64,000 nt of DNA from Mycobacterium szulgai (GTDB taxonomy: Bacteria; Actinomycetota; Actinomycetes; Mycobacteriales; Mycobacteriaceae). The stretch lies in the NCBI RefSeq assembly GCF_002116635.1, contig NZ_LQPW01000163.1:1-64000 (forward strand), in the 5' to 3' direction. Below, one piece after another: positions 1-7,931 of this stretch; within the stretch, counting starts at the first letter, position 1, and every line of letters starts with the position of its first letter. Both the position numbers and the translations under genes were made by a program. The notes beneath the pieces were generated by a model. The model searched no databases, had not been told where the DNA came from, and worked only from the letters and a program-made list of their open reading frames with translations.

Positions 1-76
1 CCTCATACGCTGCGGCACCTACCAGACCGGTGACCACAGTGGGCACCGCCTTGCTTAACAGTCCTTGCCAAGCCAT
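1..76 (-). CDS. DUF1490 family protein, N-terminal fragment
   Basis: Only the first 25 codons are inside the window; the gene continues leftwards. The start ATG (76-74) follows an AAAGGAAG ribosome binding site. The visible residues begin MAWQGLLSKAVPTVVTGLVG and end AAAYE, the conserved N-terminus of the small DUF1490 proteins (Rv0968, Rv1993c and Rv3269 in M. tuberculosis). Those proteins are encoded directly before P1B-type metal-transporting ATPases, so a metal exporter gene probably lies just outside the left edge. Their biochemical role is unsettled; a helper or metal-chaperone function for the ATPase is usually assumed. A CsoR-like palindrome lies about 120 bp upstream. Confidence 0.8.
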   Translation of the reverse strand, partial: MAWQGLLSKAVPTVVTGLVGAAAYE

Positions 77-891
77 TTCGACCACTTCCTTTCGCGTTGA
101 CTCATCGCAGGTTGCGAGCGACCACAGCCATTAGTTGTCCGCATCGACACGCTTTCCGCGTCCGTTTGGCTCAGGTGCCGCGCCGCTCAGATCGATTTAT
201 ACACTACCCCCCTACCGTATATGGCGGCGATGCGCCACGCCCCGCGTTTTCGGCGTGGCTTGTCCACCCGCTGCATGATCTCGTCGAGATCGGGCACGAC
301 CGCAACTGCCGCCGTCGCGGCGTTGTTTACTAGCAGCGGCGAGATGTCCGGGCTTGGCTGCGTTCCCAAAGCCGTTGCGCTCTCGGCGAGATGCTGCTGG
401 TCGCCATCGCGGAGCCATTCGCGTTCCGCAGATGATCAGACGGTGTGCAGACCAAAAGTCGCACTGCGCTATGGCTGTGCCCATCGCGAGGGCCGGCCCA
501 CTGTGCGGTGCCCTCGGCATTGCGCGCCAAGAGCTAACTCTCAGCGGGTGTTACCCCAGTCCTGTTGGCATTGTTAGGTTTTGAGATTGCGACCAGGCGT
601 CGTCGTCGCTGCATTCGAATGTGATGGGCAGCCGCTCACGTTTGCTGTCGCCTGTAAGGTGTCTGAGCACCAGAAGTCATCACAACCCGTGCGGCTGATG
701 GTCGGGGGTGGCCACAATTCTCGCTTGACAGCGACGAAGGCGAACAGGGACCCCATCAGGCAAAGGCATAGTGAGAGCATCGGTTTCGATTCCGACAGCT
801 CCACCATTAGGACAGCGTCCCGTCTACGGTGTCAATGTCGGGACACACGTGGTGACCGTGAACGCGGAACGGCCGGGCACGGTTCCGCTTT
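77..891. other. Gene-poor stretch
   Basis: About 800 bases between the DUF1490 start and the end of the propeller gene. Several short open frames exist on both strands, but none shows a recognisable domain, a consistent codon pattern or a good ribosome binding site. Apart from the CsoR-like palindrome at 198-221 I see no supported feature. Confidence 0.5.
198..221. promoter_or_regulatory. Candidate CsoR/RcnR-family operator
   Basis: TATAC and GTATA arms (198-202 and 217-221) enclose a C-rich core. Read on the minus strand the site is TATACGGTAGGGGGGTA followed by GTGTATA, which resembles the G-tract operators bound by CsoR-type copper sensors. It lies upstream of the DUF1490 gene, whose relatives belong to metal-export operons. 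No csoR-like gene is visible next to it, so the regulator would have to act from elsewhere. Confidence 0.35.
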
Positions 892-3420
892 CTACCCCGT
901 GGCGAGGGCGATCACCGACAGCGAGGCGTCGTCACCCGTACCGACGTTGCTGACGTAGACGGTGCCGTCGGGGCTAACTGCCACTCCCCACGGCATGCTG
1001 CCGACGGGCACGGTGGCGATTACCGTGTTGTAGGTGGCACCGGTGGGGTCGGTGTCGATGACCGTCACGGTGTTGCAGCTCGCGAAGTTGGCGACATAGG
1101 CCAAGGTGCCGTCCGGGCTGAATGCCACCTGGCTGGGGAAACTGCCGGCGCCGACGGAAGCGATGACGGTGTTGCTGGCGGTGTCGATCACCAACACCGT
1201 GTTGCCGTTGGAGCTGGCGACGTACACGTGGGTGCTGTCGGGGCTGATTGCCACCCCGTGCGAGTAGTAATCCACGCCGACGGTCGCGATGACAGTGTTG
1301 TAAGTCGGGTTCGCCGGGTCGGTGTCGATCACCGACACTGAGCTGCCGAAGGTATTGACCACGTAGGCGCGGGTGCCGTTGGGGCTGACCGCAATTCCCC
1401 ACGGGCTGGAGCCGACGGGAACGGTGGCGGTGACGGTGTTGGTGGCAGTGTCGATCACCGACACTGAGCCCGGGCCATGCCAGTTGAAGTTGTTGACGTA
1501 GGCACGGCTGCCATCGGGCGTTACCGCAACCCCCTGCGGACCGGTGCCGACGACGACGGTGGCGGTAACGGTGTGGTAGGTCGGGCTGGCGGGATCGGTG
1601 TCGATGACCGACACCGAGTTGCCGCCAGCGTTGGTTACATAGGCATGGGTGCCGTCGGGGCTGACCGCCACGAACGCCGGAGCGCCCCCGACGGCGACGG
1701 TGCCGATGACGCCGATGGTGGTGGTGTCGATCACCAACACCGTGCCGGCGGTCTGGGCGGCCACGTAGGCGCGGGTGCCGTCGGGACTGAAGGCCGCCCC
1801 GTAAGGACTGCTGTCGACGGGGATGGTGTGGGTGACGGTGGCTTGCCCCGGTGAGATGGGCACGGAGACGGTAAGGAAGGTGGTGCCGCCGTGGCCGTCG
1901 GTGATGGCGAGGGTGAAGCTGTCTGTTTCCGGTTCGGGTGTTTGGCCAGCGCGCAGGCGGGCGGCGGCGGTCGGGACGTAGGTGAACGAGCCAGCTGGGC
2001 CGACGCTGAGGGCGCCCCGCGACGGCGTAGCGCTGACGGTGTAAGTCAGCATGTCGCCGTCCGCATCGATGGGGGTGAGCGAACCGGCGACGACACCTGT
2101 GTCGGGATCGGGGTCACCGACGGTGGCGGTGCAGGTGGGCGCGGTGTTGGCGGGGCTGATCGGAACACTGACCGCGACGGAGGCTGTGCCGCCGTGTCCG
2201 TCGCTGATCACGGCGGTGAATGAGTCCTGTTTCTGGTCGGGGGTGGCGTCGTCGGCGGCGGCGCCGTGGCGAGCGACGCCCGTCGGCGTGTAAGCGAACG
2301 AACCGTCGGTGTTGATGACCGCGGTGCCACCCTTGTCGCTGGTGACCGGGCTCGTATAGAACAGGGTGTCGCCGTCGGGGTCGGTGACATGCAGTGCGCC
2401 ATCCACCAAACCTGTGTCGGCGTCCACGGTGCCGATCGTGTAAGCCGGATCCCCGACCACCGGCGGTCGATTCGGGTGGGGTGGGGTGGTGGCGTGAGTA
2501 TCGATCACCGACACGGTGTTGGCGCCATAATTAGCGACGTAAAGGTGCTTCGCGTGGACCGCCATCGCGATCGGGTTGTTGCCGACGGTGATCGCACCGA
2601 CAACGGTGTGCTTTCTGGAGTTGACGACCGTCACGGTGCCGTCGAAAAAGTTGGACACATAAAGGCGTTGACCGCTGCCGACCACCCCGATCGGATGGTT
2701 GCCAACCGCGATGCTGGCGCTGACTGTGTTGGTGGTGGTGTCGATCACCGACACCGTGTTGCTGTCGGCGTTGGCGACGCAGAGCCGGTGACCGCTGAGC
2801 ACCGCCACTCCGTGCGGACTATTGCCGACGGCGATGGTGGCGATGACGGTGTTCTTTTTCGTGTCGATCACCGAGACCGTATTGCTGCCGTAGTTGGTGA
2901 CATAGAGGCGGTCTGCGCTGAACGCGACATTGAGCGGGCGGCTTCCTACGGTGATGTTGGCGACGACGGTGTTCTTCTTGGTGTTGATCACCGTCACGGT
3001 GTTGTTCATGTGGTTGGTGACGTACAGACGGTCACCGTGGATTGCCAGTGCGGCTGGCTGGCCGCCGACAGTGATGGGTGCGCCCTCAACCGTGTTGGTC
3101 TTGGTCTTGATCACCGTCACGGTGCCGTCGTTGAAGTTGGCGACATAACCATGGTTACCGCTGAGGGCTATACCGCCTGGAGAGTTGCCGACAAGGATGG
3201 GTGCGCCGATTAGGGTGTCCGTCTTGATGTCGATCACCATCACGGTGTTGTCGAGATTGTTGGTGAGGTAAAGGTGGTCACCTTTGATCGCCAACCCGGT
3301 CGGCCCGTGGCCGACGGCAATGGTATCGATGACACTGCCTGTTTTCGGTTGCGCACGGACCGCGACCGCTTTGAGGTCGTGATTGATGATGCCAACGCCA
3401 GAATGCTTCGATGAACTCAT
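892..3420 (-). CDS. Double YVTN beta-propeller protein with two central VCBS/cadherin-like repeats
   Basis: The 842-residue protein is built from repeats. Residues about 25-310 contain seven YVTN-type blades (each with an LYVTN- or YVANF-like strand followed by NTVSVIDT- and AVGNSP-type turns). A Pro-rich linker (HATTPPHPNRPP) follows, then two roughly 100-residue modules with DPDGDTL and DGHGGT motifs typical of VCBS/cadherin-like domains (about 330-540), and then seven more YVTN blades to the end. The start ATG follows GGGGAAAG. No clear signal peptide is visible, although architectures of this kind are normally extracellular or cell-wall proteins. It is probably a binding or adhesion scaffold; no enzyme motif is seen. 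It is transcribed alone. Blade-like sequence recurs as a fragment near 5.2 kb. Confidence 0.85.
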   Translation of the reverse strand: MSSSKHSGVGIINHDLKAVAVRAQPKTGSVIDTIAVGHGPTGLAIKGDHLYLTNNLDNTVMVIDIKTDTLIGAPILVGNSPGGIALSGNHGYVANFNDGTVTVIKTKTNTVEGAPITVGGQPAALAIHGDRLYVTNHMNNTVTVINTKKNTVVANITVGSRPLNVAFSADRLYVTNYGSNTVSVIDTKKNTVIATIAVGNSPHGVAVLSGHRLCVANADSNTVSVIDTTTNTVSASIAVGNHPIGVVGSGQRLYVSNFFDGTVTVVNSRKHTVVGAITVGNNPIAMAVHAKHLYVANYGANTVSVIDTHATTPPHPNRPPVVGDPAYTIGTVDADTGLVDGALHVTDPDGDTLFYTSPVTSDKGGTAVINTDGSFAYTPTGVARHGAAADDATPDQKQDSFTAVISDGHGGTASVAVSVPISPANTAPTCTATVGDPDPDTGVVAGSLTPIDADGDMLTYTVSATPSRGALSVGPAGSFTYVPTAAARLRAGQTPEPETDSFTLAITDGHGGTTFLTVSVPISPGQATVTHTIPVDSSPYGAAFSPDGTRAYVAAQTAGTVLVIDTTTIGVIGTVAVGGAPAFVAVSPDGTHAYVTNAGGNSVSVIDTDPASPTYHTVTATVVVGTGPQGVAVTPDGSRAYVNNFNWHGPGSVSVIDTATNTVTATVPVGSSPWGIAVSPNGTRAYVVNTFGSSVSVIDTDPANPTYNTVIATVGVDYYSHGVAISPDSTHVYVASSNGNTVLVIDTASNTVIASVGAGSFPSQVAFSPDGTLAYVANFASCNTVTVIDTDPTGATYNTVIATVPVGSMPWGVAVSPDGTVYVSNVGTGDDASLSVIALATG

Positions 3421-4020
3421 TTTCTTTCCCCGCGTTAATTCGCCAACTCGTTTGCCGGAGGCTTCTTTTGGCTGCGACCGACGCTAATCGCCGACACCGG
3501 CGACGCACTAGTGACCAAAGTCATCTCGGCGAAATCGATGGACATGCGACGCGTCCAAACCATTCGATCTTGGTGAGCTCGTTCGCGAGGTGTACGTCAG
3601 AGCGCCGCTGGCCTACTCACGGCGGAGTATCTCGAACAGTCCGCGCTGACAGGGCACGCGTAGGAACGCTTGGCGCGGTCTTCGTTGACGACTGCCCGAC
3701 CATGGAGCGACTTGCCGAGAGCGGAACTATCCAGGCCTTGCGGTCCATAACGGCAGACCAAACGTCAAGCACTGAATGACCTAAGGGTACTTTCAGGTTC
3801 CGAATATCGCTCGTAGCCAAGCAAAAAGGACGAAACCACCACGGTTCGCCGAGCCCGGTGATCGTGATTGCGCTGCCGCGAATGACGCCGTCGAACACAG
3901 CTGATTGGCCGCGACCGGTCTGGCAGAAGCCAACGTCCGCGGACTTTCACGACGTTACGATGAGCCGGACCTTAATCGGAGTGCATCGGCCCGTGCCAAT
4001 GGCTTGGCGGGGTGTGTCGA
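3421..4020. other. Intergenic stretch without recognised gene
   Basis: This 600-base gap separates the divergently placed propeller and PE genes. The small open frames here have no recognisable domains and no good ribosome binding sites. The only clear element is GGCGGGG just before the PE start at 4021, which serves as its ribosome binding site. Confidence 0.5.
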
Positions 4021-4329
4021 ATGTCGTTTGTGATTGCAGCACCGGAGATGGTGGCTTTGGCGGCTTCGGATCTGGCGGGTGTCGGCTCGATGATCGGTGC
4101 GGCTAATGCGGCTGCGGCGGTCTCGACCACCAACATGATGGCCGCTGCTGGTGACGAAGTTTCGGCGGCAGTCGTGTCGCTGTTTTCTAGCCACGCCCAG
4201 GCGTATCAAGCGGTGAGTGCGCAGGCGGGGGCATTTCACGACCAGTTTGTGCAGGCCTTAGGCGGTGCGGGCGGCGCGTATTCGCTGGCCGAGGCAGCGG
4301 TCGCCTCGCCGCTGCGGCGCCGGTGTTGA
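4021..4329 (+). CDS. PE family protein, apparently truncated by frameshift
   Basis: The 102-residue product starts MSFVIAAPEM, the canonical PE N-terminus with its Pro-Glu pair, and keeps the helical-hairpin composition of the family. Near the end it has YSLAE, matching the YxxxD/E type VII secretion signal. PE domains are about 95-100 residues and usually pair with PPE partners or carry PGRS tails. Here the frame ends RRRC, while another frame from about 4310 to 4477 encodes a Gly/Ala-rich stretch (GGTASVGGGGGGGAA and so on) that looks like the lost tail. ATG 4021 is chosen over GTG 4012 because it gives the family N-terminus. It may still be secreted as a bare PE protein. Confidence 0.75.
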   Translation: MSFVIAAPEMVALAASDLAGVGSMIGAANAAAAVSTTNMMAAAGDEVSAAVVSLFSSHAQAYQAVSAQAGAFHDQFVQALGGAGGAYSLAEAAVASPLRRRC

Positions 4330-4477
4330 CGGTAAGCCCGGTGAGGTCTCCGCCGCCAACGGGAACCCCACGGCCGGCGCCGGCGGCACCGCCAGCGTCG
4401 GCGGCGGTGGAGGCGGCGGCGCCGCTATTGCCAACGGTGGCGCGAGCTCCACGGGCGGCGCAGGCGGCGGCCCCTAG
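4310..4477 (+). pseudogene. Out-of-frame PGRS-like glycine-rich tail
   Basis: In the frame read from about 4310 the sequence gives GAGVDGKPGEVSAANGNPTA and then a Gly/Ala run ending GGAGGGP before a stop at 4477. It follows the PE domain directly but in a different frame. One indel near 4310-4325 would join the two into a small PE_PGRS protein. It is short for a PGRS region, so it is either a remnant or a very short tail. A third frame is also open (Pro/Ala-rich), so the true ancestral frame is not certain. Confidence 0.45.
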
Positions 4478-4548
4478 GGGATAGCGGCTCCGTGACGAAC
4501 GACGGGATGCGCCGCTATCAACGCACCCTCGGGTAGCTGGCCGATAAT

Positions 4549-4773
4549 GTGGCCGGGACGGGGCTAAGTCCTTCCGGGTCCTTCCGAGGCATAACCGGCG
4601 ACAACGAGATCGTCCTCGACGACCCGAAGGTGAGCCCGCATCACGCGACGATCATCGACACCTGCGCCAGCTCGTTGATCAATTATCTGCGGTCGGCCAA
4701 TGGAGTCGCGTTGACGCACCCGCGTGTTCGCGGTTCTGCAACGCTCTGCGACGGTGACGTCGCCCAACGATAG
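4549..4773 (+). pseudogene. Decayed FHA-domain fragment
   Basis: The translation contains DNEIVLDDPKVSPHHATIID, then LRSANGVALTHPRV and LCDGDV. This is the core of a forkhead-associated phosphothreonine-binding domain (normally GRxxxNDIVLDDPxVSRxHA, then NG and GD). The leading GR is missing and the key SR of the SRxHA motif reads SP, so phosphopeptide binding is probably lost. The frame ends inside the usual DGDVIRI strand. No upstream or downstream gene body is left, so this is a remnant of a larger FHA protein. Confidence 0.55.
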
Positions 4774-4899
4774 CGCCAGCGAGATCGGTCCGGAGCTGAC
4801 GGCGACGGTATCGGGCGATGAAATACGTTGCTACCCAAGGAAATGACTGGTTGCCTCGCCACGAGGCCGACGGTCACGACAGGCTGCGGGCGCGGCCGG

Positions 4900-5058
4900 C
4901 TAGAGGTGATGCGGCGGTTGCTCGTCGCGCAGCCGGCCCTCGTCCCACACCTCGCGCACCTGCTCCTCGTCGCCGAACCTCTCGATGTCTTCGGGCGTGA
5001 CGTGCATCCGCGGCGGTTTCGGGGCGGCGCGTGGTGGATGTGGTGGTTCGCTGGGCAT
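4900..5058 (-). CDS. Small hypothetical protein (52 aa)
   Basis: From ATG 5058 the frame encodes a 52-residue protein with a Pro-rich N-terminus (MPSEPPHPPRAAPKPPRMHV) followed by an acidic segment (TPEDIERFGDEEQVREVWDE). A GAGAGA element lies about 12 bases upstream. The amphipathic acidic part looks like real protein sequence rather than shadow translation, and the other frames here are poor. The family is not recognised. It sits between the FHA fragment and a stray propeller blade, in a patch with several broken genes. Confidence 0.4.
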   Translation of the reverse strand: MPSEPPHPPRAAPKPPRMHVTPEDIERFGDEEQVREVWDEGRLRDEQPPHHL

Positions 5059-5159
5059 ACGGCGATTGTCTCTCTTATAGACGGAAAGTTCCGACCGGCA
5101 CCGCGGTCGCGACGCTGATTTCGATTCTCGATGAGGTGCTGAGGATGAGGTGCTGGGGG

Positions 5160-5285
5160 TGGCGTGCGTTGAGCGGCCGGCTGCCGACCGTAATGGTGCC
5201 GGCGACGGTGTCTTTCTTGGTGTTGATGATCGGCATGGTGCCGTTAATGTGGTTGGTGACGTAGAGCCGGTCACTTTCGAACTGC
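5160..5285 (-). pseudogene. Stray YVTN propeller blade fragment
   Basis: The minus strand reads ESDRLYVTNHINGTMPIINT and then KKDTVAGTITVGSRPLNA, nearly the same as the third and fourth blades of the 842-residue propeller protein (GDRLYVTNHMNNTVTVINTK, ITVGSRPLNVA). The DNA is also clearly similar to the region around 2940-3040. There is no start, and after the blade the frame continues into unrelated sequence. It is a duplicated or recombined piece of a propeller gene. Confidence 0.6.
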
Positions 5286-5466
5286 GTCGGACCGTTTGCC
5301 GCAGAAGGCTATTCGGTTGAAATCGCACAACGCCAATCACTCGGAGTATCGGGGCCACCAGCGGCCCAAGTCCTTCGCTAAGAGCAATGGCGCCGATGCG
5401 CGACTACGGTCGCGTGAAGGGCCGTACTAGCCTGGTGGAGTTGAAGATTCGTAGCAGGGGAGTGTG

Positions 5467-5703
5467 GTGAGCAGCAGCGAGATCATCACCGTCAGGGTCA
5501 AGCCCGGCAGCCGGAAGGGGCCGCTCGTCGAGGCCGGCACCGACACCGATTTGACAATCTACGTGCCCGAGCGTGCGGTGGACGGCAAGGCCAACGCTGC
5601 GGTGTCTCGCCTCCTCGCACACCATCTTGGTGTAACCAGTGGGCAGGTAGAGCTGGTGGCTGGCGCCGCTGGACGGCTGAAGCGGTTCCGTGTGCTGCCC
5701 TGA
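5467..5703 (+). CDS. DUF167 / UPF0235 (YggU-like) protein
   Basis: This is a small single-domain protein of 78 residues, the usual size for the family. It has the typical core: a first strand with VRVKPGSRKGP, then IYVPERAVDGKANAAVSRLL (basic-acidic turn and the KAN/AA helix) and LVAGAAGRLKRFRV at the end. The family is widespread in bacteria and has an alpha/beta fold; its function is unknown. GTG 5467 is preferred because GCAGGGGAG lies at the right distance; GTG 5464 is the alternative. It stands alone. Confidence 0.8.
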   Translation: MSSSEIITVRVKPGSRKGPLVEAGTDTDLTIYVPERAVDGKANAAVSRLLAHHLGVTSGQVELVAGAAGRLKRFRVLP

Positions 5704-5840
5704 GATGCCGGTGTCCGGCGGTTCAAGGTGGCTTACGGAAACCCGCCGCCAGTTCGCACGCGTTCTGTCCGACACCGGGCAGGCGCAGGCCCAACGCACT
5801 ATCGACACATCTTGCGTGGGCATCAAGCGTCCCGTCACCA

Positions 5841-6833
5841 TTGAACAGCGTGAGCCCCAATTCTTCGCAGTCGCGCGAACCGCGCTCCTCCCGCTCGGCG
5901 CCGCGCCGAATTATGACCTCACGCGAGCCCCGCCCCCTAATGACCCGCCAACACCGCCTTCGCCTGACACAACCTGTCGCGAAGCGACGACCGCTGGCAG
6001 CAGTTCTTTGGAGTTACCTCGCCAAGCCATTCACGTCGAGCGGCTGGTCGAAGGTCCTTCCCCTGGCTACGGCTGTGGCTGCCGTTGGGGGGCTGGTGTT
6101 TTCGGGTTCAAACCTGCAACAAATCAAGCATCAAGCCGTCCTCTCCGAGCAAAGCCAGAATGCTGACCGCTTTCGCGAAGCGGTTGGACAGATCGGTGAA
6201 GGAAAGATCGACGTCCAGTTGGGCGGCATCTACTCGCTCGAACAGCTCGCTCGGGATGCCCCGCCGTATCACCGCGTCGTGTTCGAAGTGATGGGCGCAT
6301 ATCTTCGCACCAACGCTACCCAGCGGGAGTGTCCGCGGGACTCGAAGTGTTCCTCGGACTGGAAGTGTCCCGAGCAGGACCGTTTGCCCACTGTCATCCA
6401 GGCCGCGTTAACGGTGATAGGGCGCCGTGAAATGCCGCGAGACGACGGCGACGACGAAATTGACCTCAACAAGACATGCTTACGCCGAGCGACGCTTGAC
6501 GGCGCGCGCCTGAGCAAGGCTAACCTCCGCGGCGCCGACCTCCGCGACGCAGACCTTGACGGGGCGAATCTCAGCGGACGGCGGACGGACCTCAGCAACA
6601 CAGACCTGCGTTACACATATCTCGACAACACAAACCTCAGCGAGGCGAACCTCAGTTGGACGGACTTCAGCGAGGCGCACTTCGGCCGGACGAACCTCAG
6701 CGGGGCGGACCTCAAGGGCGCGGACCTCCGCGGCACGGATCTGGCGCACACGAATTTGAGCAACATCTACTACGAGAAGTCGACAGTTTGGCCTGAACAC
6801 TTCGTCCCCCCACCAAGTCGGCCACAGGAATAA
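5841..6833 (+). CDS. Membrane-anchored pentapeptide-repeat protein
   Basis: The protein has up to 330 residues. A basic N-terminus is followed by one hydrophobic segment (about 73-90, LPLATAVAAVGGLVFSG), then a soluble region with LGGIYSLEQLARDAP, a motif common in bacterial proteins that precede pentapeptide repeats. From about residue 215 to 315 there are some 15-20 A(D/N)LxG-type repeats (NLRGADLRDADLDGANLSG, later NLSGADLKGADLRGTDL), which fold as a right-handed beta-helix. A Cys-containing loop (CPRDSKCSSDWKCPEQD) precedes the repeats. The start is uncertain: TTG 5841, ATG 5913 and ATG 5940 all lack a good ribosome binding site. Pentapeptide proteins of this layout are often linked to stress or signalling, but the role here is unknown. 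Confidence 0.75.
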   Translation: MNSVSPNSSQSREPRSSRSAPRRIMTSREPRPLMTRQHRLRLTQPVAKRRPLAAVLWSYLAKPFTSSGWSKVLPLATAVAAVGGLVFSGSNLQQIKHQAVLSEQSQNADRFREAVGQIGEGKIDVQLGGIYSLEQLARDAPPYHRVVFEVMGAYLRTNATQRECPRDSKCSSDWKCPEQDRLPTVIQAALTVIGRREMPRDDGDDEIDLNKTCLRRATLDGARLSKANLRGADLRDADLDGANLSGRRTDLSNTDLRYTYLDNTNLSEANLSWTDFSEAHFGRTNLSGADLKGADLRGTDLAHTNLSNIYYEKSTVWPEHFVPPPSRPQE

Positions 6834-7207
6834 AGTGACCCGCTGAAGTATGGCGTCAGTGGTCATCCGTTCGTGCTAACGTTCCCGGCCGGCACCGCCG
6901 TCGCGAAATGGCACCGATAGCGGCCACGAATATCGCGTTGCCCACGCTGCCAAGCGATTTGATTGCCCACCTTGCCGGCTTGGTATTCCAGAGATTTGAA
7001 GCCAGCGTTGTTGCGTCTCCGGCGGACATAGCAGACTCGTGTCCGACTCCGCGATCAAGCGGCGATTCGCTGCAGTAGGGACCTTCGAAGTCTGGAGAGG
7101 GGCCGTAATGCCCTGGTCAGACGCACCGACACGCGAGTACTGTCCGGTAGGTTCGGAGTTTTTGTCAGCGCCCCGGACGGAGATAATCTCGGTAAGGGAG
7201 TACGTAG
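6834..7207. other. Intergenic stretch without recognised gene
   Basis: This 374-base gap separates the pentapeptide-repeat gene from the next small gene. Open frames on both strands lack domain signals. The only clear element is GGGAG shortly before the ATG at 7208. Confidence 0.45.
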
Positions 7208-7525
7208 ATGTTAAACAGCCTAACTGTCCACAACAACGGCGTCCCTCAGCAGCGCGCACAGGATGCCGAGCTATTGAAAAAGTCTGGTGTGCACAAACTC
7301 GTCGTCGCTGACCGCGAGGGCAACTGCTTAGCTTTCGTATTGGCCTGGGACAGCTTCGACTACGACGCCGAGACCGATACCTACGTTTGCGTCGCTGACA
7401 GCGATGGCAGAGAACTCATGACCATGTACACCGCCGGTGAGATCAAGTCAGCACCCGGTTCGAACTTGTATGTCGTAACAGCGCCAATAGGCACCAACGG
7501 CTGCCGGACGTTGCAGGCCCTCTGA
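7208..7525 (+). CDS. Hypothetical protein (105 aa)
   Basis: The ATG follows AAGGGAG with suitable spacing. The sequence looks like a compact alpha/beta protein (LLKKSGVHKLVVADREGNCL, then FVLAWDSFDYDAETDTYVCV). It has no signal peptide or membrane segment and I do not recognise the family. It has no close neighbours on either side, so context gives no clue. Codon use and composition fit a real gene better than any alternative frame here. Confidence 0.55.
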   Translation: MLNSLTVHNNGVPQQRAQDAELLKKSGVHKLVVADREGNCLAFVLAWDSFDYDAETDTYVCVADSDGRELMTMYTAGEIKSAPGSNLYVVTAPIGTNGCRTLQAL

Positions 7526-7931
7526 CTCTCGAGCAGTCCCCACGCTGCAGCGTTCGCTGCCCTTGTGTCGGTGTGGGAATGTTTCGTGCATTCTGATGCT
7601 GGGGCGTGAACCGTCGCGGTCGGGTGGCCCGGCATGTGCGTTGACGGACGTCAAATGCATCAGTTTGGTGAACTGTTGGCTTCGGATGCAACCAGTGTTT
7701 CCATCGTTGCTCCAGTCGATCGCTCGGCTCAGCCTGCCGTAAATGCTTACGGGGGAGTGGCTTTCGGGAAATTGTGTCCCTCGGTGATGGCGATGCGAAG
7801 ACAGGGCGGATTTGGCGATACGGCCGCACGACGATTTCGGCCGCCTCGCGCGGCGCGCGCTATAGGGGATACTCACATCGCTGAGGTTATGATAGACCGT
7901 TCGTACGGTTAGTTTATGCCGAAGGTGGAAG
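7526..7931. other. Intergenic stretch before the TetR gene
   Basis: About 400 bases. Open frames here are short and lack support. The 3' part holds the TetR promoter region with the near-palindrome at 7896-7909 and the ribosome binding site GAAGGTGG just before the ATG at 7932. Confidence 0.5.
7896..7909. promoter_or_regulatory. Candidate TetR operator upstream of its own gene
   Basis: ACCGTTCGTACGGT has matching outer arms (ACCGT/ACGGT) and lies 23 bases before the TetR start. Read on the other strand it contains CTAACCGTACG, which matches CTGACCGTACG in the palindrome at 8884-8895 before the mce operon. A shared 11-base core at two promoters flanking the regulator suggests autoregulation together with control of mce. 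Confidence 0.55.

Noticed and set aside
892..3420. Regular spacing suggestive of a CRISPR array or tandem DNA repeats
   Set aside because: The periodicity comes from protein repeats of a beta-propeller. There are no identical direct repeats with unique spacers.
5704..5840. tRNA-like sequence (GGTTCAAGG) after the DUF167 gene
   Set aside because: No acceptor stem or cloverleaf pairing could be drawn around it. No RNA genes were found in the window.
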